From the NCBI RefSeq assembly GCF_900111125.1, contig NZ_FOGE01000002.1, positions 62,001 through 126,000 on the forward strand: a stretch of DNA of 64,000 bases. Reading direction: 5' to 3'. A model generated the notes under the pieces. It was not told the DNA's origin and searched no databases. It saw only the letters and a list, made by a program, of their open reading frames with translations. Shown in pieces: positions 16,901 to 27,554 of the stretch. Source of the stretch: Sphingobium sp. YR768. Lineage in GTDB: Bacteria > Pseudomonadota > Alphaproteobacteria > Sphingomonadales > Sphingomonadaceae. The position numbers and the translations under genes are program-made. Position 1 is the first letter of the stretch. Each line of letters begins with the position of its first letter.

Positions 16901-16911
16901 AAGGATAGTAT

Positions 16912-17352
16912 GTGAAACTCGGCCGTCTCAACCATATCGGCATCGCGACGCCTTCGCTGGAGGCGAGCCTGGCCTATTATCGCGACATCATGGGCGCGAC
17001 GCTGACGCACGAACCGTTCGACCTGCCCGCGCAGGGGGTGAAGGTGTGTTTCGTGGATACGCCCGGCGAAGGCGGCACCGCCGGCACCCAGATCGAACTG
17101 ATCGAACCGCTGGGCGAGAACTCGCCCATTCACGGCTTTATCGCCAAGAACCCGGCCGGAGGGCAGCATCATATGTGCTATGAAGTGGCCGATATTCACG
17201 AGGCGAAGGCCTGGTTCGAGGGGCTGGGCAAGAAGATACTGGGCGAACCGCGCATCGGCGCCCATGGCACGCCGATCTTCTTCGTCCACCCCAAGGACAT
17301 GAACGGGGTGCTGACCGAGATCATGGAGACGCCGAAGGACGGCGCGCACTGA
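16912..17352 (+). CDS. mce: Methylmalonyl-CoA epimerase
   Basis: Converts (S)- to (R)-methylmalonyl-CoA between the carboxylase and mutase steps. 146 aa VOC-fold protein. Seen: metal ligands in LNHIGIAT (His8), QHHMCYEV (second His) and LTEIME (Glu near the C-terminus), and GLGKKILGEPRIGAHGTPIFFVHPKD typical of this enzyme. The start is GTG 16912: the ATG at 16910 is immediately followed by a stop, and AAGGA sits 7 bases upstream. That site abuts the repeat arm at 16872-16900. Confidence 0.94.
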   Translation: MKLGRLNHIGIATPSLEASLAYYRDIMGATLTHEPFDLPAQGVKVCFVDTPGEGGTAGTQIELIEPLGENSPIHGFIAKNPAGGQHHMCYEVADIHEAKAWFEGLGKKILGEPRIGAHGTPIFFVHPKDMNGVLTEIMETPKDGAH

Positions 17353-17357
17353 CAACA

Positions 17358-17500
17358 CCCCTCCCGCAAGCGGGAGGGGCAGCGAGACTTGGCGGCTCTG
17401 CCGCCTAGTCGCAGCGGGGTGGGCACGGGACAGCCCACTCCAACTCCGGCTAAGCAGCAAGCTGCTAAGCCTGCATATCCTCTCCCGCCTGCGGGAGAGG
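17358..17500. repeat. REPIN-like doublet between mce and mcm
   Basis: Two perfect 10-bp hairpins, CCCCTCCCGC/GCGGGAGGGG (17358-17379) and CCTCTCCCGC/GCGGGAGAGG (17479-17500), enclosing a spacer with internal pairs (GGCGG..CCGCC, GGGTGGGC..GCCCAC, AGCAGC..GCTGCT). Same layout as 23109-23231 and 36652-36781. Its right edge (GAGAGGAG) lies just upstream of mcm. Confidence 0.85.
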
Positions 17501-17518
17501 AGTGAAGGGTAGGAACGA

Positions 17519-19672
17519 ATGACCGACAAGCCGACATTGGACCAGTGGGCCGCCGCTGCCGCCAAGGAAGTGAAGGGCAAGGATCTGAACTGGGATACCC
17601 CGGAAGGTATCACGGTGAAGCCGCTCTACACGGCCGAGGACGTCAGCGTCGATCCGGGCCTGCCGGGCTTCGCGCCCTTCACGCGCGGCGTGCGCGCCTC
17701 CATGTATGCGGGGCGTCCCTGGACCATCCGCCAATATGCGGGCTTCTCCACCGCCGAGGAATCCAACGCTTTCTATCGCCGCAACCTCGCCGCCGGGCAG
17801 AAGGGGCTGTCCGTCGCGTTCGATCTCGCCACCCATCGCGGCTATGACAGCGACCATCCTCGCGTGACCGGCGATGTCGGCAAGGCCGGCGTGGCGATCG
17901 ACACGATCGAGGATATGAAGATCCTGTTCGATGCCATCCCGCTCGACAAGATGAGCGTGTCGATGACCATGAACGGCGCGGTTATCCCGATCCTCGCCTT
18001 CTTCATCGTCGCGGGTGAGGAGCAGGGGGTCGAGCGCAAATTGCTCGACGGGACCATCCAGAACGACATCCTCAAGGAGTTCATGGTCCGCAACACCTAT
18101 ATCTACCCGCCCGAACCCTCGATGCGGATCATCAGCGACATTTTCGGCTATACCTCGCGTGAGATGCCCAAGTTCAACAGCATCTCCATCTCCGGCTATC
18201 ATATGCAGGAAGCCGGCGCGACGCAGGTGCAGGAACTGGCCTTCACCATCGCCGACGGCGCGGAATATGTGCGCTATGGCGTGGCATCGGGCCTCGATAT
18301 CGACAAGTTCGCCGGACGGCTGAGCTTCTTCTTCGCCATCGGCATGAACTTCTTCATGGAGATCGCCAAGCTGCGCGCCGCCCGCGTGCTGTGGCATCGC
18401 GTCATGACCAAGCTCGGCGCGCAGGACGAGCGCAGCAAGATGCTGCGCACCCATTGCCAGACTTCGGGTGTCAGCCTGACCGAGCAGGACCCCTATAACA
18501 ATGTCATGCGCACCACGATCGAGGCGATGGCGGCGATGCTGGGCGGCACCCAGTCGCTCCACACCAATGCGCTGGACGAAGCCATTGCGCTGCCGACCGA
18601 CTTCTCGGCCCGGATCGCGCGCAACACGCAGATCGTCATCCAGGAAGAGACGGGCATGTGCAATGTCGTCGATCCGCTGGGTGGCAGTTACTATGTCGAG
18701 GCGCTGACCCAGCAACTGGTCGACGCCGCGCAGGAAATCATCGACCGCGTAGAAGCCGAAGGCGGCATGGCGAAGGCCGTGGGCGCCGGCTGGCCCAAGG
18801 CGATGATCGAAACCGCCGCCGCCGCCCGTCAGGCCCGCGTCGATCGAGGCGACGATGTGATCGTGGGCGTGAACAAATATCGCCTCGCCAATGAAGACCT
18901 GCTGGAAACGCTGGAGGTCGACAATGCCAAGGTGCGCGACGCACAGATCGCCCGCATCAACCGGGTGAAGGCGGAGCGCGACGAGGACGCCTGTCAAGCC
19001 GCGCTCCAGTCGCTGCGTGACGCCGCAGCCGCGCCGCAATCGATCGAAACCAATCTCCTCGCCCATGCGGTTGAAGCCGCCCGCGCCCGCGCCACGCTGG
19101 GCGAAATCTCCGCCGCCATGGAGGACAGCTTCAATCGCTATGGCACCCAGCCGACGCCCGTAAAGGGCGTCTATGCCGCCCCTTATGCAGGGGACAGCCG
19201 CTGGCAACAGGTTCTCGACGGCGTGCAGGCCGTCGAACGGCGCCTCGGTCGTAAGCCCAAGCTTCTTGTTGCGAAGATGGGCCAGGATGGACACGACCGG
19301 GGCGCCAACATCATCGCATCCGCCTTTGGGGACATGGGCTTCGATGTGGTGTCCGGTCCGCTGTTCCAGACGCCGGAGGAAACGGTGGTGCTGGCGCTCG
19401 ATACGGGGGTCGATGTGGTGGGCGCCTCGTCGCTGGCCGCGGGACACAAGACGCTGATCCCCGAACTGATCAACCGGCTGCGCGAACAGGGGCGCAGCGA
19501 CATCAAGGTGATCGCCGGCGGGGTCATCCCGCCGCAGGATTATGACTATCTTCGTGACGCCGGGGTTCAGGGCATTTATGGGCCGGGTTCCAATGTCGTG
19601 GAGTGCGCGGCCGATGTGCTGCGCCTGCTCGGCCACAACATGCCCCCGGCGGGGCTGGAGGAAGCCGCTTGA
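17519..19672 (+). CDS. scpA: Methylmalonyl-CoA mutase (adenosylcobalamin-dependent)
   Basis: Isomerises (R)-methylmalonyl-CoA to succinyl-CoA, feeding propionyl-CoA carbon into the TCA cycle. 717 aa single-polypeptide mutase. Seen: an N-terminal TIM-barrel with [33 protein letters not shown] and the RTHCQTSG and [22 protein letters not shown] blocks; then a C-terminal B12-binding domain with the DxHxxG motif DGHDRG (about residue 590), SSLAAGH and the glycine pair in [10 protein letters not shown]. No small-subunit gene is adjacent, consistent with the homodimeric form. ATG 17519 follows an AGGA/GGAG region at the edge of a repeat. Confidence 0.97.
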   Translation: MTDKPTLDQWAAAAAKEVKGKDLNWDTPEGITVKPLYTAEDVSVDPGLPGFAPFTRGVRASMYAGRPWTIRQYAGFSTAEESNAFYRRNLAAGQKGLSVAFDLATHRGYDSDHPRVTGDVGKAGVAIDTIEDMKILFDAIPLDKMSVSMTMNGAVIPILAFFIVAGEEQGVERKLLDGTIQNDILKEFMVRNTYIYPPEPSMRIISDIFGYTSREMPKFNSISISGYHMQEAGATQVQELAFTIADGAEYVRYGVASGLDIDKFAGRLSFFFAIGMNFFMEIAKLRAARVLWHRVMTKLGAQDERSKMLRTHCQTSGVSLTEQDPYNNVMRTTIEAMAAMLGGTQSLHTNALDEAIALPTDFSARIARNTQIVIQEETGMCNVVDPLGGSYYVEALTQQLVDAAQEIIDRVEAEGGMAKAVGAGWPKAMIETAAAARQARVDRGDDVIVGVNKYRLANEDLLETLEVDNAKVRDAQIARINRVKAERDEDACQAALQSLRDAAAAPQSIETNLLAHAVEAARARATLGEISAAMEDSFNRYGTQPTPVKGVYAAPYAGDSRWQQVLDGVQAVERRLGRKPKLLVAKMGQDGHDRGANIIASAFGDMGFDVVSGPLFQTPEETVVLALDTGVDVVGASSLAAGHKTLIPELINRLREQGRSDIKVIAGGVIPPQDYDYLRDAGVQGIYGPGSNVVECAADVLRLLGHNMPPAGLEEAA

Positions 19673-19741
19673 CGTCCGTTTCTATCTTTTCAGTTGCCAC
19701 TCGATTGTTTATTGATTTCGTCGGACAATCGGAGGATGCCC

Positions 19742-20740
19742 ATGCATAAGGCCCGTAACGACTGGACGCGCGAGGAAATCGCCGCGCTGTTCGACCTGCC
19801 CTTCAACGACCTGATGTTCGACGCGCAGTCGATCCATCGCGCCAACTTCCCGCGCAATGAAGTGCAACTGTCCACTTTGCTGTCGATCAAGACCGGCGGC
19901 TGTCCGGAGGATTGCGGCTATTGCAACCAGTCGGCCTCGGCGGAAAGCGGCCTGAAGGCTGAAAAGCTGATGAGCGTGCAGGCGGTGATGCAGGCGGCGG
20001 CGCAGGCCAAGGACGCAGGCTCCTCGCGCTTCTGCATGGGTGCCGCCTGGCGCAACCCCAAGGAGCGCGACATGCCCGCCATCGTCCAGATGGTGAAGGG
20101 CGTCCGCCAGATGGGCATGGAAACCTGCATGACTTTGGGCATGCTGGATGAAAAGCAGGCCAGGACATTGGCCGACGCGGGTCTCGATTATTACAACCAT
20201 AATATCGACACCTCGCCCGAACATTATGAGAAGGTCATCACCACCCGGACCTTCGACGATCGACTGGTGACGCTGGAAAATGTCCGTAATTCGGGCATCA
20301 ACGTCTGTTCGGGCGGCATCGTCGGCATGGGCGAAACGCGCGAGGACCGTGTCGGCTTCCTCCACGCGCTGGCCGTGTTGCCCGCCCATCCGCAGAGCGT
20401 GCCGATCAATGCGCTCGTCCCGGTCAAGGGCACGGTGCTGGGCAATATGCTGGCCGACACGCCGCTGGCCAAGATTGACGAGATCGAGTTCGTGCGCACG
20501 GTTGCGGTCGCGCGGATCGTGATGCCGGAAAGCATGGTGCGGTTGAGCGCGGGCCGCGAGAGCATGTCGGATAGCTGCCAGGCGCTCTGCTTCATGGCCG
20601 GCGCGAACAGCATCTTCACCGGCGACAAGCTGCTGACCACGGCGAATGCGGGCGACAATGCGGATGCCGCGCTGTTCGCGAAGCTGGGCGTCGTGCCCAT
20701 GCAGGCAGAGGTCAAGGTCGAACTGGAGGCGGCGGAGTGA
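19742..20740 (+). CDS. bioB: Biotin synthase
   Basis: Radical SAM enzyme inserting sulfur into dethiobiotin; 332 aa. Seen: the cluster motif CPEDCGYC (CxxxCxxC), [25 protein letters not shown], and Arg/Asn residues for the [2Fe-2S] site and substrate ([27 protein letters not shown]). ATG 19742 is chosen because GGAGG ends 6 bases upstream; ATG 19736 would abut it. No bioA, D or F is nearby. Its place between mcm and pccA is sensible because PccA needs covalent biotin, so co-expression would match cofactor supply to demand. Confidence 0.96.
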   Translation: MHKARNDWTREEIAALFDLPFNDLMFDAQSIHRANFPRNEVQLSTLLSIKTGGCPEDCGYCNQSASAESGLKAEKLMSVQAVMQAAAQAKDAGSSRFCMGAAWRNPKERDMPAIVQMVKGVRQMGMETCMTLGMLDEKQARTLADAGLDYYNHNIDTSPEHYEKVITTRTFDDRLVTLENVRNSGINVCSGGIVGMGETREDRVGFLHALAVLPAHPQSVPINALVPVKGTVLGNMLADTPLAKIDEIEFVRTVAVARIVMPESMVRLSAGRESMSDSCQALCFMAGANSIFTGDKLLTTANAGDNADAALFAKLGVVPMQAEVKVELEAAE

Positions 20741-20976
20741 ACAAGCCGAGCGCCATAAAGATCGGACTCTTTGTGGTGCTCGGTATAGCCTATTGGCTGA
20801 TCGCGATGATTGTCATTTTATTGGCGGCCATTGGCAATTGCGGGATGGGGCCAGATGCTCCGGCGGACTGCGATGGTATTTCGCCAGCTATTACGGGAGC
20901 GCTTTCGCTCCTGATTTTTGCAGGACTTAGTTTTGCCTATTTCAAGGCTCGGCTCTCCGGAGTGGATAGGCAATAA
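20737..20976 (+). CDS. Small two-helix membrane protein, coupled to bioB
   Basis: 79 aa, not recognised. GTG start overlapping the bioB stop as GTGA. Two hydrophobic helices (about residues 8-32 and 50-68) separated by a short loop with two Cys ([14 protein letters not shown]) that could form a disulfide if periplasmic. Charged residues at both ends. Expression is probably coupled to bioB. A role in biotin uptake is conceivable only from position, with no motif support. Confidence 0.65.
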   Translation: MNKPSAIKIGLFVVLGIAYWLIAMIVILLAAIGNCGMGPDAPADCDGISPAITGALSLLIFAGLSFAYFKARLSGVDRQ

Positions 20977-20984
20977 ATCACAAT

Positions 20985-21065
20985 CCGTTCGCCCTGAGCT
21001 TGTCGAAGGGCCGTACTTCTCTTGAAGACAAGAACGGGGCTTCGACAGGCTCAGCCCGAACGGGG
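20985..21065. repeat. Inverted pair of CCGTTCG-type arms before pccA
   Basis: Arm CCGTTCG / CTGAGCTTGTCGAAG (20985-21011) and inverted CTTCGACAGGCTCAG / CGAACGG (21036-21065). Same family as around GIY-YIG-1 (4230-4686). Confidence 0.85.
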
Positions 21066-21102
21066 TGAGAGGCATTGAATAAGGACTGGGACAGGAAATA
21101 GA

Positions 21103-23103
<2,001 letters not shown>

Positions 23104-23108
23104 CCATT

Positions 23109-23231
23109 CCTCCCCGCTCGCGGGGAGGGGGACCACGAAGTGGTGGAGGGGGCATGCCTCTGGACGCGACCTCGCGTTTGCGGCACGCCCCCTCCATCGT
23201 CTTCGCCGACACCTCCCCGCAAGCGGGGAGG
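23109..23231. repeat. REPIN-like doublet between pccA and csaA
   Basis: Hairpins CCTCCCCGC/GCGGGGAGG at 23109-23128 and 23212-23231, enclosing an inverted inner pair (GGAGGGGGCATGCC / GGCACGCCCCCTCC). The csaA ribosome binding site (CAGGAG) follows directly. Same type as 17358-17500. Confidence 0.85.
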
Positions 23232-23247
23232 AACAGGAGTCCCCGCC

Positions 23248-23619
23248 ATGCACCTGACCCACGACCCCAGCGCCCCCGCCGCCGACCTGATCAGCTTCGA
23301 CGATTTCCTGAAGGTCGACATCCGCGTCGGCACGATCGTCAGTGCCGAACCTTATCCCGAGGCGCGCAAGCCCGCCTATAAGCTGCTGATCGATTTCGGC
23401 CCGGCGATCGGCCGGAAGACATCCAGCGCCCAGATCACCGAAAACCACGCACTGGTGGACCTGCCCGGCCGACAGGTCGCCGCCGTGGTCAATTTCCCGC
23501 CGCGCCAGATCGGCAAGTTCATGTCGCAAGTGCTGACACTGGGCTTCGCCGACGCGACCGGCGCGGTCATGCTGTTCGCGCCGGACCGGCCAGTGCCGAA
23601 CGGATCGCGCCTGTTCTGA
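23248..23619 (+). CDS. csaA: CsaA-like tRNA-binding / secretion chaperone
   Basis: 123 aa, a stand-alone OB-fold EMAP/tRNA-binding domain as in CsaA. Seen: DFLKVDIRVGTIVSAE at the start (classic KVDIRVGxI strand), KPAYKLLIDFG, and the C-terminal MSQVLTLGFAD ... MLFAPDRPVPNGSRLF. In Bacillus, CsaA acts as an export chaperone with tRNA-binding ability; the role in alphaproteobacteria is not settled. ATG 23248 has CAGGAG upstream. Its stop lies 2 bases from the stop of the convergent peptidase gene. Confidence 0.92.
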   Translation: MHLTHDPSAPAADLISFDDFLKVDIRVGTIVSAEPYPEARKPAYKLLIDFGPAIGRKTSSAQITENHALVDLPGRQVAAVVNFPPRQIGKFMSQVLTLGFADATGAVMLFAPDRPVPNGSRLF

Positions 23620-23621
23620 GC

Positions 23622-24653
23622 CTATAGCGCCCCGTCCAGCGTCCAGTCTCGAACGACGCGCTCCATTCCGTTTACCACCCGCGCCAGCCGGTCATAGTCG
23701 ATCCGGTCGGGCGTGTCGGCTTCACTATGATAGTAGCGATAGCGAAAAGGCGCGGTGTCGGTGATCATCAGCGCCGGCACGCCAATCTGCGCGAACGCCC
23801 AATGATCCGACCAGTCTATCCCCTGTACGAAGGCGGGTGCGCTGCCGCCGACACTGGGGAAGGCGACTTCGCGGCGGAACGCGCCGACCGTCGATCGAAC
23901 GAAGCTACGGGAAGACGTCATGCCCACGAAGGCGACGAAATTGCCGGTGTCGGGATAGAGCAGCGACAGGGGAAAGGGATAATGCTGGCTGCCCTTTGCA
24001 TCGCTGTAGAAACCCAGCGTCTCCAGAGACAGCATGCCGATCATCTTTTCGCCACGCGCCGCCAGCGCCCTGGCATAGACCAGACTGCCCATATGCTCTG
24101 TCTGGAAATAGGGCGGCTCTTCATTGGCAAAGAAGGCGAAGCGCAGCCGCAACTTCGCCCGGCCACGCAGCGGCGCCAGTTTGCGCGCCAGTTCCAGCGC
24201 GGCCGCCGTGCCCGATCCATTGTCATTGGCGCCGGGCGTCGTGCCATAGCTGTCATAATGGGCGCCGATCACCAGCGTCGGCGCGGCGGGATCGGTCGGC
24301 TCCAGACTGGCGTCTATGTTGAAGACGCCGGGCACGGCGGCAATGGGCTGACGACGCGGCGCATAGCCCGCCTGCCGAAGCTGCGTCTCGATATGGCGGG
24401 CGACACTCTCCATCTCGCGCAGATGGACGCTGTTGTGCGGCTTGCGCGCGATGATGGCGACATCGGCCTTCAGCCGCGCGGCCGTCTCCCTCTGCTGATG
24501 GGTGATCCGTGGCAACGGCCCCTGATAGGATCGCCCCGGCACGGCGGTCATCCAGAGCAGGAGCCATAAAGGCGCCGAGAGCAGCAGGGCCATCCCAGCC
24601 AGAAGCAGGATATGCCGCCAATGCCCGGTCCAGCCGCTCCGCTCGCTTTCCAT
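23622..24653 (-). CDS. M28 family metallopeptidase, membrane-anchored
   Basis: 343 aa zinc exopeptidase. One N-terminal membrane helix (ILLLAGMALLLSAPLWLLLW) suggests a periplasmic catalytic domain. M28 metal sites seen in order: GAHYDSYG (His/Asp), GANDNGSGTAAALE (bridging Asp), FANEEPPYF (catalytic Glu plus Glu ligand), a late Asp region, and YHSEADTPD (final His). Likely an aminopeptidase; substrate unknown. ATG 24653 places the helix at the N-terminus; an upstream ATG would add 15 residues. Convergent with csaA. Confidence 0.88.
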   Translation of the reverse strand: MESERSGWTGHWRHILLLAGMALLLSAPLWLLLWMTAVPGRSYQGPLPRITHQQRETAARLKADVAIIARKPHNSVHLREMESVARHIETQLRQAGYAPRRQPIAAVPGVFNIDASLEPTDPAAPTLVIGAHYDSYGTTPGANDNGSGTAAALELARKLAPLRGRAKLRLRFAFFANEEPPYFQTEHMGSLVYARALAARGEKMIGMLSLETLGFYSDAKGSQHYPFPLSLLYPDTGNFVAFVGMTSSRSFVRSTVGAFRREVAFPSVGGSAPAFVQGIDWSDHWAFAQIGVPALMITDTAPFRYRYYHSEADTPDRIDYDRLARVVNGMERVVRDWTLDGAL

Positions 24654-24836
24654 GCTGCCTCCCCTATTCCTGCCTTGATGATAGCGAGGCATTGCCATTC
24701 CTGCACCTGTCCTATTAGCGGACCGGGGTGATAGGATCGTCCTGCAATTGGAAAGGCGTAAATAGGAAAGATCATTTCCAACTTCTGTTCTAAAATGCCA
24801 AAACTCACGGGAAATATGCGAAGTTAAGGGGGACGG

Positions 24837-26426
24837 ATGCCGGAGTCGGTGGGGACGGATTATGTCATGGATGCGCGGCGGGACCGGCTGGTCATCACCG
24901 CGTCGGCGCTGGGCACCGTGTTCGAATGGTATGATTTCTATATCTATGGCGTGCTGGCGCCGATCATCGGGCGCACCTTCTTCCCGACCGACAATCCCAC
25001 CGTCGAACTGCTCTATACGCTGGCCGGTTTCGCGATCGGCTTTGCCTTCCGGCCGATCGGGGCGATGCTGTTCGGCTATCTGGGCGACCGGCTGGGGCGC
25101 AAATATACCTTCCTTGCCACGATCATCCTGATGGGGCTGGCGACGGCGGGCGTCGGCCTAACCCCTTCCGCCGCCAGCATCGGCATGGCGGCGCCCGTCA
25201 TCCTGATCGCGCTGCGCATCGCGCAGGGTCTGGCGCTGGGCGGCGAATATGGCGGCGCGGCCATCTATGTCGCGGAACATTCGCCGCCCGGAAAACGCGG
25301 TTTCTACACCAGCTTCATTCAGGCCGGGGTGATTGGCGGCTTCATCCTGTCGCTGATCGTGGTCGTCGGCACGCAGGCGATCGTGGGCAAGGCGGTGTGG
25401 GACGCCTGGGGATGGCGCATCCCCTTCATCCTGTCGCTGGCCCTGCTGGGCATATCATTGTGGATGCGGCTGATGCTGCGCGAAAGCCCGGTGTTCCTGG
25501 CGATGAAAAAGGCGGGCGCGCAGGCGAAGAACCCGCTGAAGGAAGCCTTCACCGCGCCGGGCAACAAGAAGCGGATGTTCGTCGCCATGATCGGTATTGC
25601 GGCGGGCTTCACCGTCATCGCCTATACGGTGATGTTTCAGGCGCTCTATTTCCTGCAAAGCGGCCTGCATGTCGCGCCGGGGCTGGCGCAGTTGCTGGTG
25701 GGCGGCAGCGCCTTTTTCGGCGTGGCGAGCTTCATCTTCTTCGGCTGGCTGTCGGACCGGATCGGGCGCCGTAAGCCGATCCTGATCGGCTATGCGCTGG
25801 TGCTGCTGCTGGCGCTGCCGCTCTATCAGTTCATGGGGCGCACGGCGAACCCGGCGCTGGAAACGGCCGCCGCCCGCGCGCCCGTGGTGGTGAGCGGCCC
25901 CGATTGCCGCTTCGATCCCTTTGCGAAGGTGCAGCCCACCGCCTGCGGCAAGCTGCTCGATCATTTTTCCAAGCGCGGCATCCCCTATGACAAGCAACAG
26001 GGCGCTGCCCCGGCGGTGACGATCGGCGGCACGGCGGTCGGCGATCTCAGTCCGAAGGGGCTGGACGCGGCGCTGATGGCGGGGGGCTATGATTTCGGCA
26101 CGGTGACGCCGGACTGGCCCCGTGCGCTGGCGCTGTTCGGCGCTTTGCTGCTGCTCTGGACGCTCTCTGGCGCGACCTATGGACCGGTGGCGGCGCTATT
26201 GTCGGAATATTTCCCGGCCCGCATCCGCTATTCGTCTCTGTCCATCCCCTATCATATCGGCACCGGCTATTTCGGCGGGTTCCTGCCGCTGGTCAGCCAA
26301 TATATCGTGGCGCGGACCGGCGATCCCTATGCGGGTCTGTGGTATACACTGGCGGTCGTGGTGCTGGCGCTGGTCACCTGCCTGATTGGATTGCCCGAAA
26401 CGAAGGATCGCCCCCTCGACGCCTGA
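24837..26426 (+). CDS. MHS-family MFS transporter with large loop insertion
   Basis: 529 aa, 12-helix major facilitator of the metabolite:H+ symporter family (ProP, ShiA, KgtP type). Seen: FEWYDFYIYG in helix 1, the loop 2-3 motif GYLGDRLGRKYTFL, ALGGEYGGAAIYVAEHSPPGKRG, and the second-half loop motif GWLSDRIGRRKPIL. Longer than the usual ~430 aa because of about 80 polar residues between two late helices (from about residue 345, SGPDCRFDPF ... DFGTVTPDW). This segment carries two Cys (PDC, TAC) and is probably periplasmic. The substrate is a small organic solute, not defined. A short inverted repeat TTGGAAA/TTTCCAA (24748-24781) lies upstream. Confidence 0.88.
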   Translation: MPESVGTDYVMDARRDRLVITASALGTVFEWYDFYIYGVLAPIIGRTFFPTDNPTVELLYTLAGFAIGFAFRPIGAMLFGYLGDRLGRKYTFLATIILMGLATAGVGLTPSAASIGMAAPVILIALRIAQGLALGGEYGGAAIYVAEHSPPGKRGFYTSFIQAGVIGGFILSLIVVVGTQAIVGKAVWDAWGWRIPFILSLALLGISLWMRLMLRESPVFLAMKKAGAQAKNPLKEAFTAPGNKKRMFVAMIGIAAGFTVIAYTVMFQALYFLQSGLHVAPGLAQLLVGGSAFFGVASFIFFGWLSDRIGRRKPILIGYALVLLLALPLYQFMGRTANPALETAAARAPVVVSGPDCRFDPFAKVQPTACGKLLDHFSKRGIPYDKQQGAAPAVTIGGTAVGDLSPKGLDAALMAGGYDFGTVTPDWPRALALFGALLLLWTLSGATYGPVAALLSEYFPARIRYSSLSIPYHIGTGYFGGFLPLVSQYIVARTGDPYAGLWYTLAVVVLALVTCLIGLPETKDRPLDA

Positions 26427-26451
26427 GCCGCCGGGCGCTATCGGCAAAGCC

Positions 26452-27498
26452 ATGCAAAGCTATATCGCCCCGCTGCGCCTGCGCCTTGATGGTGACGCGC
26501 TTGTGTCCAACTGGCGCTGGCTGTCGGCCATGAGCGGCGGTGCGGCCTGCGGCGCGGCGATCAAGGCCAATGGCTATGGGCTGGGCTCGGTCGAGGTGAT
26601 GCGGCGGCTGATGCAGGCGGGTTGCCGGGATTTTTTCGTCTCCAACTGGGGCGAGGCGGCGGCGGTGGAACCGTTGCTGGAGGATGGCGTCAGCCTGTCC
26701 GTGCTGCATGGCGTGCGGGCGGAAGATATGACGCAGGCGCTGGCATCGCGCGCCCGGCCGGTGCTGTCGACCCCGGTGCAGATCGCGCGCTGGCGGGCGG
26801 CGGGCGGCGGCGATTGCGATGTGATGGTCGATACCGGCATGAACCGGCTGGGGCTGGACTGGCGCGGCGATGTGGCCGCGACGGTCGAGGGGCTGGAGAT
26901 CGTGACTTTGATGAGCCATCTCGCCTCCGCCGACGAGGACACGCCGCTCAACGCGACGCAACTGGAGCGCTTCGCGGCGCTGCGGGAGCAAATGTCCTTG
27001 CGGCGCTACAGCCTGGCCAATAGCGCGGGCATCTGCCTTGGCAGCGGCTATCATTTCGACCTGACCCGGCCGGGGCTGGCTCTTTATGGCGGCATTCCGT
27101 CCCCGGTCGCCGCGCCGCATCTGTGCGCCGTGGTGCAACCGCAGGTGCAGGTGCTGCAACGGCGTCGTCTGCTGGAGGGCGACAGCATCGGCTATAATGC
27201 GACCTTCACGGCGCAGCGCGATCATGAGGTGGCAGTGCTGAACCTGGGTTATGCCGATGGCTATCTGCGGGGCTTTTCGGGGCGCGGCGCGGTGATCGTC
27301 GATGGCGAAAGCCTGCCGGTGCTGGGCCGCGTGTCGATGGACCTGCTGGCGGTCGACGTCAGCACGAAGCCCGATCTGGCGGAAGGCGACTGGCTCGACA
27401 TCGCCTATGATCTGGGCATGGCGTCCGCGGCTTCGGGCCTGTCGCAATATGAACTGCTGACCGGGCTGGGCGCGCGCTACGATCGGCATTGGGACTGA
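26452..27498 (+). CDS. alr: Alanine racemase
   Basis: PLP enzyme making D-alanine for peptidoglycan; 348 aa. Seen: the PLP-binding Lys in AAIKANGYGLG (about residue 36), GMNRLGLDW, SNSAG-like LANSAGI, RPGLALYGG, the opposite-face catalytic Tyr in DSIGYNATF, and GRVSMDLLAVD. ATG 26452 gives the usual short N-terminus. The gene starts 26 bases after the MHS transporter stop and may be co-transcribed. A hairpin shared with the convergent thiolase follows. Confidence 0.93.
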   Translation: MQSYIAPLRLRLDGDALVSNWRWLSAMSGGAACGAAIKANGYGLGSVEVMRRLMQAGCRDFFVSNWGEAAAVEPLLEDGVSLSVLHGVRAEDMTQALASRARPVLSTPVQIARWRAAGGGDCDVMVDTGMNRLGLDWRGDVAATVEGLEIVTLMSHLASADEDTPLNATQLERFAALREQMSLRRYSLANSAGICLGSGYHFDLTRPGLALYGGIPSPVAAPHLCAVVQPQVQVLQRRRLLEGDSIGYNATFTAQRDHEVAVLNLGYADGYLRGFSGRGAVIVDGESLPVLGRVSMDLLAVDVSTKPDLAEGDWLDIAYDLGMASAASGLSQYELLTGLGARYDRHWD

Positions 27499-27505
27499 AA
27501 GCAAA

Positions 27506-27535
27506 AGGGCCGCCGATCTTTCTACCGGCGACCCT
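27506..27535. terminator. Hairpin between convergent alr and thiolase genes
   Basis: AGGGCCGCCG/CGGCGACCCT stem, 10 positions with one mismatch and a 10-base loop, with AAAA on the left side serving as a T-run for the leftward gene. Probably a bidirectional terminator. Confidence 0.55.
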
Positions 27536-27554
27536 CTGCATCATTGGTTTAGCC

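Noticed and set aside
19673-19741. BioR operator upstream of bioB
   Set aside because: The region has TTATTGAT, but not the TTATCTATAA-type palindrome known for BioR.
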